From JAWXVD01 sp044425705 (GTDB taxonomy: Bacteria; Bacillota; Clostridia; Lachnospirales; Lachnospiraceae): a stretch of DNA of 19,520 bases. Positions within the stretch are counted from its first letter, which is position 1; every line of letters starts with the position of its first letter. Position numbers and translations under genes: made by a program. Positions 15,998-19,520 of this stretch are shown here, piece by piece. The stretch spans positions 1-19,520 of the forward strand of contig JAWXVD010000060.1 in assembly GCA_044425705.1 (NCBI GenBank). Reading direction: 5' to 3'. Under the pieces are notes generated by a model that made no database searches, had not been told where the DNA came from, and was given only the letters and a program-made list of their open reading frames with translations.

Positions 15998-18199
15998 CTA
16001 AAAAATTAAATTAGGCATAACCTTACCATTTTTATTATAGTCCATTTTAATTGCTTCTACAACATGTTCCACCGATACCGTATTATCTTCCTTGCAAGCT
16101 GCAAGAAAGGCAGCATTTCTGACAATTGTTTTAATTTCACTAGGACTAAATTCAAATTGTTCAGCTAATAATTCTATTGGCAAAAATTCATCTCGTGGAC
16201 ATTCTTTAGGAAATGCATTTTCCCATAAACGTATCCTTGTAGCTATATCTGGATATGGAATATTCAACATATATTCAAATCTTCTAAAAAATGCCTTATC
16301 AAAATTCATTGCCATGTTCGTTGTAAGTACGCAAATCCCATCAAACTCTTCTAATTTCTGCAACAAATGGGCTGTTTCTAAGTTAGCATATTTATCGTTT
16401 GCACCACCCATTTCTTTAGAACGTTGCGAAAACAAAGAATCTGCCTCATCAAAAAACAAAATTGTGTTAGTTTTTTCTGCTTCCTCAAAAACTTCCGTTA
16501 AATTTTTCTCTGTTTCTCCTATATATTTACTCATTACAGAAGATAAATCGACCTTCAAAAGATCTAATTCTAAAGCACTTGCTAATACATGGGCACACAT
16601 GCTCTTTCCCGTTCCAGATCTACCATATAATAATATGCCAATACCTCTACCATAAGCATATTTTTTTTCAAATCCCCACTGTCTATTCACAAAACTTTCT
16701 TTTTTGATACGCTTTATAATATGCTCTATTGTTTGTTTCATTTCAGTTGGTAGAATCAAATCCTCCATTTGAAAAAATGGTTGAATTTGTTTGCAGTGCT
16801 TTAAGTGAATTCCTACCTGTGTTTCTCTGATAGCATTACCAATATCGATTTCCGTTACTGCTTCTTCTGCTTTTTTTGCGTGAATTGCCTGCAACTTTTC
16901 CTGAATTTGTCCTGGTGTCAATTTATATTTTGCTGATATTTCCAACAAATCTACAGAATCGTCAAATTGAATATGATACATATTGGCATAATACTTCCAC
17001 AGTATCTCTGAACTCTCTCTGCTTAACCGTCTTATAGGATAATGAAACAACAAAAATTCTCCCGTCTCATTTGAATGCAGTATTTCATTAGATATGATAA
17101 ATACAAATAAATTTCCAAATCTAGCAAAAGTCTCTAATACTGTTTTATGAAATTTCCTTTCTACTTCCATTTGATTATAACAAACAACTGGAATATAACC
17201 ATTTATCATACTAGCAACTGCTAAATTTTGTAATATACGAGAAACATCTTGTTCTATTGTAGACCCTAATTGATCCATCTCAATCAATAAAATATTTCTT
17301 CCTACCCTAGCCGCAGTCTCTTTGACAACATATTTTTTACCAATTCCTTGTGGTCCCGTTAACAATGATAGAATAGATGTTCCTTCCATAAGTGAAGACC
17401 GATAAAGTGAAAGGTTTTCCTCAATTACCTCTTCTCGTGTAATGGCTTCTTTGTTCATCTCTTCCACACACTCTACCACAGTGGCAATCTGTGTAAATTT
17501 AGAACCTCCCCCCTCTTTCCCTAACATGCGCCACAAAACAGACTCTCTTAACTCAAGTTTCGTAGCTAATCCTTCGTACTCAGTATCAAAAACAAATCCC
17601 CACTTAAAAGGTTCCTGTGAAAATTTCAACACTTCCGTCACAGGTAATTGTTCCACCAAATTTCCTATTCCATATACTAAAGATAAGGTGGGAATCTGTT
17701 CATTAGCACTATCTTGTATGAACGCAGACATTCTTTCATATTTACGATCAACATTCACTACCAATGCTAATAAAAAACAAATTCGCTCATATTCTTTTGT
17801 ATAAATACTAAAAAATAATATATATAAAATATTAGAAATCTCCTCTATCTCTTCTGGAATTCTGCTCTCTATATATTCCCACCCATTGGTTAAATATCCC
17901 CTGTATTCTTCACTTAATATTATCTTAGGTTGACTCTTATGATAAGTTTTCAAAGCATTTTCCATCTGTGTCGGCAACATCACCGTTCCCTTTAATTGAA
18001 ACGGAACATCTTTCTCCCCATTCAAACTCTCCTTCTGAAACATATACACAATATATAAATACAAATCAACCATACGCTGACAATCTTCCAACTGCTCCTC
18101 ATATGATTCATACTTACTATCCACTTTACTAATATCAAATAATTCCTCGAAAATATTCACATCTATACCCTTTACTTTCACCTTCTCATAGATTCGCAA
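15998..18199 (-). CDS. Second tandem AAA+ ATPase, paralogue of the one at 9945-11801
   Basis: This 733-aa protein has a longer N-terminal region (1-275, with helical segments at about 40-60, 118-155), a degenerate first AAA domain (about 276-450) and an intact second (about 480-725). The D1 P-loop is GPQGIGKK (282-289): the Lys is kept but Ser/Thr is replaced, and the Walker B site (PVVCYNQ) lacks acids. D2 has GRSGTGKS (K532), FFDEAD (D584, E585), sensor 1 N628, arginine fingers R639/R640 and a sensor 2 helix near K690/R694. The SKYIGETEKN and FFDEADSLFSQRS blocks match the other ATPase closely. It is probably a hexameric remodelling or disassembly enzyme, with the two paralogues forming homo- or mixed rings (inference). 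The longest start is TTG at 18199; the promoter sits so close that it may be nearly leaderless, and a GTG 13 codons later (18160) has AAAGGG at good spacing. Confidence 0.9.
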   Translation of the reverse strand: MRIYEKVKVKGIDVNIFEELFDISKVDSKYESYEEQLEDCQRMVDLYLYIVYMFQKESLNGEKDVPFQLKGTVMLPTQMENALKTYHKSQPKIILSEEYRGYLTNGWEYIESRIPEEIEEISNILYILFFSIYTKEYERICFLLALVVNVDRKYERMSAFIQDSANEQIPTLSLVYGIGNLVEQLPVTEVLKFSQEPFKWGFVFDTEYEGLATKLELRESVLWRMLGKEGGGSKFTQIATVVECVEEMNKEAITREEVIEENLSLYRSSLMEGTSILSLLTGPQGIGKKYVVKETAARVGRNILLIEMDQLGSTIEQDVSRILQNLAVASMINGYIPVVCYNQMEVERKFHKTVLETFARFGNLFVFIISNEILHSNETGEFLLFHYPIRRLSRESSEILWKYYANMYHIQFDDSVDLLEISAKYKLTPGQIQEKLQAIHAKKAEEAVTEIDIGNAIRETQVGIHLKHCKQIQPFFQMEDLILPTEMKQTIEHIIKRIKKESFVNRQWGFEKKYAYGRGIGILLYGRSGTGKSMCAHVLASALELDLLKVDLSSVMSKYIGETEKNLTEVFEEAEKTNTILFFDEADSLFSQRSKEMGGANDKYANLETAHLLQKLEEFDGICVLTTNMAMNFDKAFFRRFEYMLNIPYPDIATRIRLWENAFPKECPRDEFLPIELLAEQFEFSPSEIKTIVRNAAFLAACKEDNTVSVEHVVEAIKMDYNKNGKVMPNLIF

Positions 18200-18219
18200 C
18201 TTTGGCTCACTTTTCCTCT

Positions 18220-18248
18220 ATTATACATGAAAAACCATTCAAATACAA
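18220..18248 (-). promoter_or_regulatory. Promoter of the second ATPase gene, in gap 18200-18576
   Basis: On the minus strand there is TTGTAT, a 17-base spacer and a perfect TATAAT (18220-18225). The -10 box ends 20 bases before the TTG start, so the leader would be very short. The rest of the 377-bp gap holds the inverted-repeat element at 18413-18558; between the two (18249-18412) the sequence is AT-rich and I see no gene or clear signal. Confidence 0.65.
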
Positions 18249-18412
18249 AAGATATCCTTAATTTTTCAAATTATTATGTAACACCAAATTGCATTTTTAT
18301 GTACTTAAATTGCTAAAACAGTAATTTAGCACTACCCTTTCAGGTTTTTATATATTCCTTTTACAAAACCCGCATCAACAATTCAATTTTTATACTTACA
18401 TGAACATGAATT

Positions 18413-18558
18413 GTAATATTTGTCCTTTGAAACTTATATAAATAAAAAATACAGTAAATACTATCCATCTATATGGGTGTCTACAAGCGGAAGCGTCCCT
18501 ATATATGGATATATTTACTGCATTTTTTATTTTCATAACCTACTCAGACAAATATTAC
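18413..18558. repeat. 146-bp imperfect inverted-repeat element (MITE-like or long hairpin RNA)
   Basis: The ends are perfect 12-base inverted repeats (GTAATATTTGTC and GACAAATATTAC). Further in, 18440-18460 and 18512-18532 pair over 21 bases with one difference, which is a U-G wobble on the minus strand, and a third block around TATCCATCTATATGGG continues the match to a short centre. It has no coding capacity. If the target were TA, the ends could be read as TA-flanked inverted repeats, as in IS630/Tc1-type miniature elements, but a true target duplication is not proven. It starts 18 bases after the xylB stop and may also end that transcript. Confidence 0.65.
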
Positions 18559-18576
18559 TATCCTTGCCTTTGTATT

Positions 18577-19520
18577 TTATATTTCTGGTTTTAACACATC
18601 AAATAAATCTTTTACTGTAGGATAAATTTGACGGAATTTTTGATATCTCTTTTCGTATAAAGCTGCAATTTCTGGTTGTGGTTTTACTGTATCTACCACC
18701 TTCACTAATTTTTCTGCCGCTTCTTCTACGTTTGCAAATTCACCACATGCTACAGCCGCTAAAATGGCACCGCCGTAACCTGGTCCTTCTTCGCTTTCAA
18801 GAATATCTACTTCAATATTCATGATGTTGGCAACCATTTGTCTCCATAATGGACTCTTCGCACCACCACCACAGATTTTAGTGCGTTTGATATCAACGCC
18901 TAAATCTTTTGCAACTTCTATAGAATCACGTAAACCAAATGTTACACCTTCAAACACTGCAAGCGTCATGTCTGCTCTTGTAGTATCCATAGACATACCA
19001 ATAAATGTACCTCTTGCATCTGCATTATTGTGAGGGCATCTTTCTCCCATTAAGTATGGAAGGAAGTATACATTGTTTTCTCCAAATTTAGTGATTTCTT
19101 TTTGTTCTGCTGCATAATCTTTTGTTCCAATGATTTCATCCATCCACCATTTGTTACAAGATGCTGCACTTAACATACATCCCATAAGGTGGAAATTGCC
19201 ATCTGCATGAGCAAAAGCATGAAGAGAGTTGAATTTATCTACACCAAATTCTTCACTTGCAATAAATACTGTACCTGATGTACCCAGAGAAATATTACAG
19301 CTTCCTGGTCCTACTGTTCCAGTACCTACAGCTGCCGCTGCATTATCACCAGCTCCTGCCGCAATCACTACTGATTCTGAAAGACCTAATTCTGCTGCCA
19401 CATCTGCTTTTAAAGTACCAACTTTATCGTAGCTTTCAAAGATTTGAGCTAATTGACTTTCTTTCACTCCACAGATTTCCATCATCTCTTTTGACCAACA
19501 TTTATTCTTTACATCAAATA
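18577..19520 (-). CDS. xylB: Xylulokinase, C-terminal part (5' end beyond window)
   Basis: This is the C-terminal 314 codons of an FGGY-family sugar kinase that phosphorylates D-xylulose to xylulose 5-phosphate, feeding the pentose phosphate pathway. Visible motifs are AGAGDNAAAAVGTG (the ADP-binding/hinge region of the family), SLGTSGTVF, LMGERCPHNNADARG, and the phosphate-binding GGGAKSPLWRQMVANI near the C-terminus. The reading frame is open to the window edge, and residues before the first visible Met (WSKEMMEICG) fit the family, so the gene is not starting there. Full-length members are about 500 aa. Its ribulokinase and glycerol kinase relatives are possible alternatives, but the motif wording favours XylB. 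The codon usage looks more optimised than in the ATPase genes. The inverted-repeat element follows immediately downstream. Confidence 0.92.
   Translation of the reverse strand, partial: FDVKNKCWSKEMMEICGVKESQLAQIFESYDKVGTLKADVAAELGLSESVVIAAGAGDNAAAAVGTGTVGPGSCNISLGTSGTVFIASEEFGVDKFNSLHAFAHADGNFHLMGCMLSAASCNKWWMDEIIGTKDYAAEQKEITKFGENNVYFLPYLMGERCPHNNADARGTFIGMSMDTTRADMTLAVFEGVTFGLRDSIEVAKDLGVDIKRTKICGGGAKSPLWRQMVANIMNIEVDILESEEGPGYGGAILAAVACGEFANVEEAAEKLVKVVDTVKPQPEIAALYEKRYQKFRQIYPTVKDLFDVLKPEI

Noticed and set aside
16092..16655. 187-aa plus-strand ORF
   Set aside because: It is antisense to the D2 domain of the second ATPase, whose Walker motifs are unmistakable on the minus strand; the ORF has no ribosome site or recognisable motif.
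17442..17804. 120-aa plus-strand ORF and the other plus-strand ORFs of 60-80 aa
   Set aside because: All lie inside well-supported minus-strand genes or intergenic repeats and look like frame shadows.
18420..18620. 66-aa plus-strand ORF across the inverted-repeat element
   Set aside because: It is produced by the inverted repeat and the antisense of the xylB 3' end; no start signals.

Overview
The window is low-GC DNA from a Firmicute, most likely a clostridial Lachnospiraceae-type organism. The evidence is a Gram-positive PolC replicase, AGGAGG ribosome-binding sites, TATAAT boxes with TGn extensions, frequent GTG/TTG starts, the MEP isoprenoid gene ispG next to polC, and a clostridial cyclodeaminase and xylulokinase. 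Every gene I can support lies on the minus strand; the plus-strand ORFs are shadows.

Region 1 (1-6.4 kb, right-to-left) is housekeeping: ispG, polC and, 11 bp further on, a cyclodeaminase/cyclohydrolase gene cut by the window edge. A long hairpin (5173-5238) separates ispG from polC. Region 2 (6.5-12.6 kb) is a tightly packed five-gene operon: a 271-aa charged protein, a tandem AAA+ ATPase, a DUF6044-like multi-pass membrane protein, a UbiA-family prenyltransferase with the signature of polyprenyl-phosphate phosphoribosyltransferases, and a HAD phosphatase. It ends at an intrinsic terminator (6477-6512), which overlaps a promoter for ispG.

Region 3 (12.7-18.2 kb) holds a small YbjN/secretion-chaperone-like protein, a 728-aa protein with two Gly/Ala-rich hydrophobic zones (candidate exported cargo), a 200-nt run of strong RNA hairpins, and a second tandem AAA+ ATPase paralogous to the first. 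Region 4 is a 146-bp inverted-repeat element followed by the 3' part of xylB at the right edge.

The most interesting part is 6.5-18.2 kb. Two paralogous AAA+ proteins, each with a degenerate first and an intact second ATPase domain, flank a candidate cargo, a candidate chaperone and a charged partner. The ATPases resemble those of extracellular contractile injection systems (Afp15/Pvc15 type), but no tube, sheath or baseplate gene is visible here. One ATPase operon runs directly into a cassette that looks able to make a polyprenyl-phosphate-linked pentose and pass it to a surface acceptor. My reading, which is inference, is an ATPase-driven cargo-handling or envelope-associated system coupled to surface glycosylation. 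Start codons, family names at superfamily level and all RNA structures were judged by eye.
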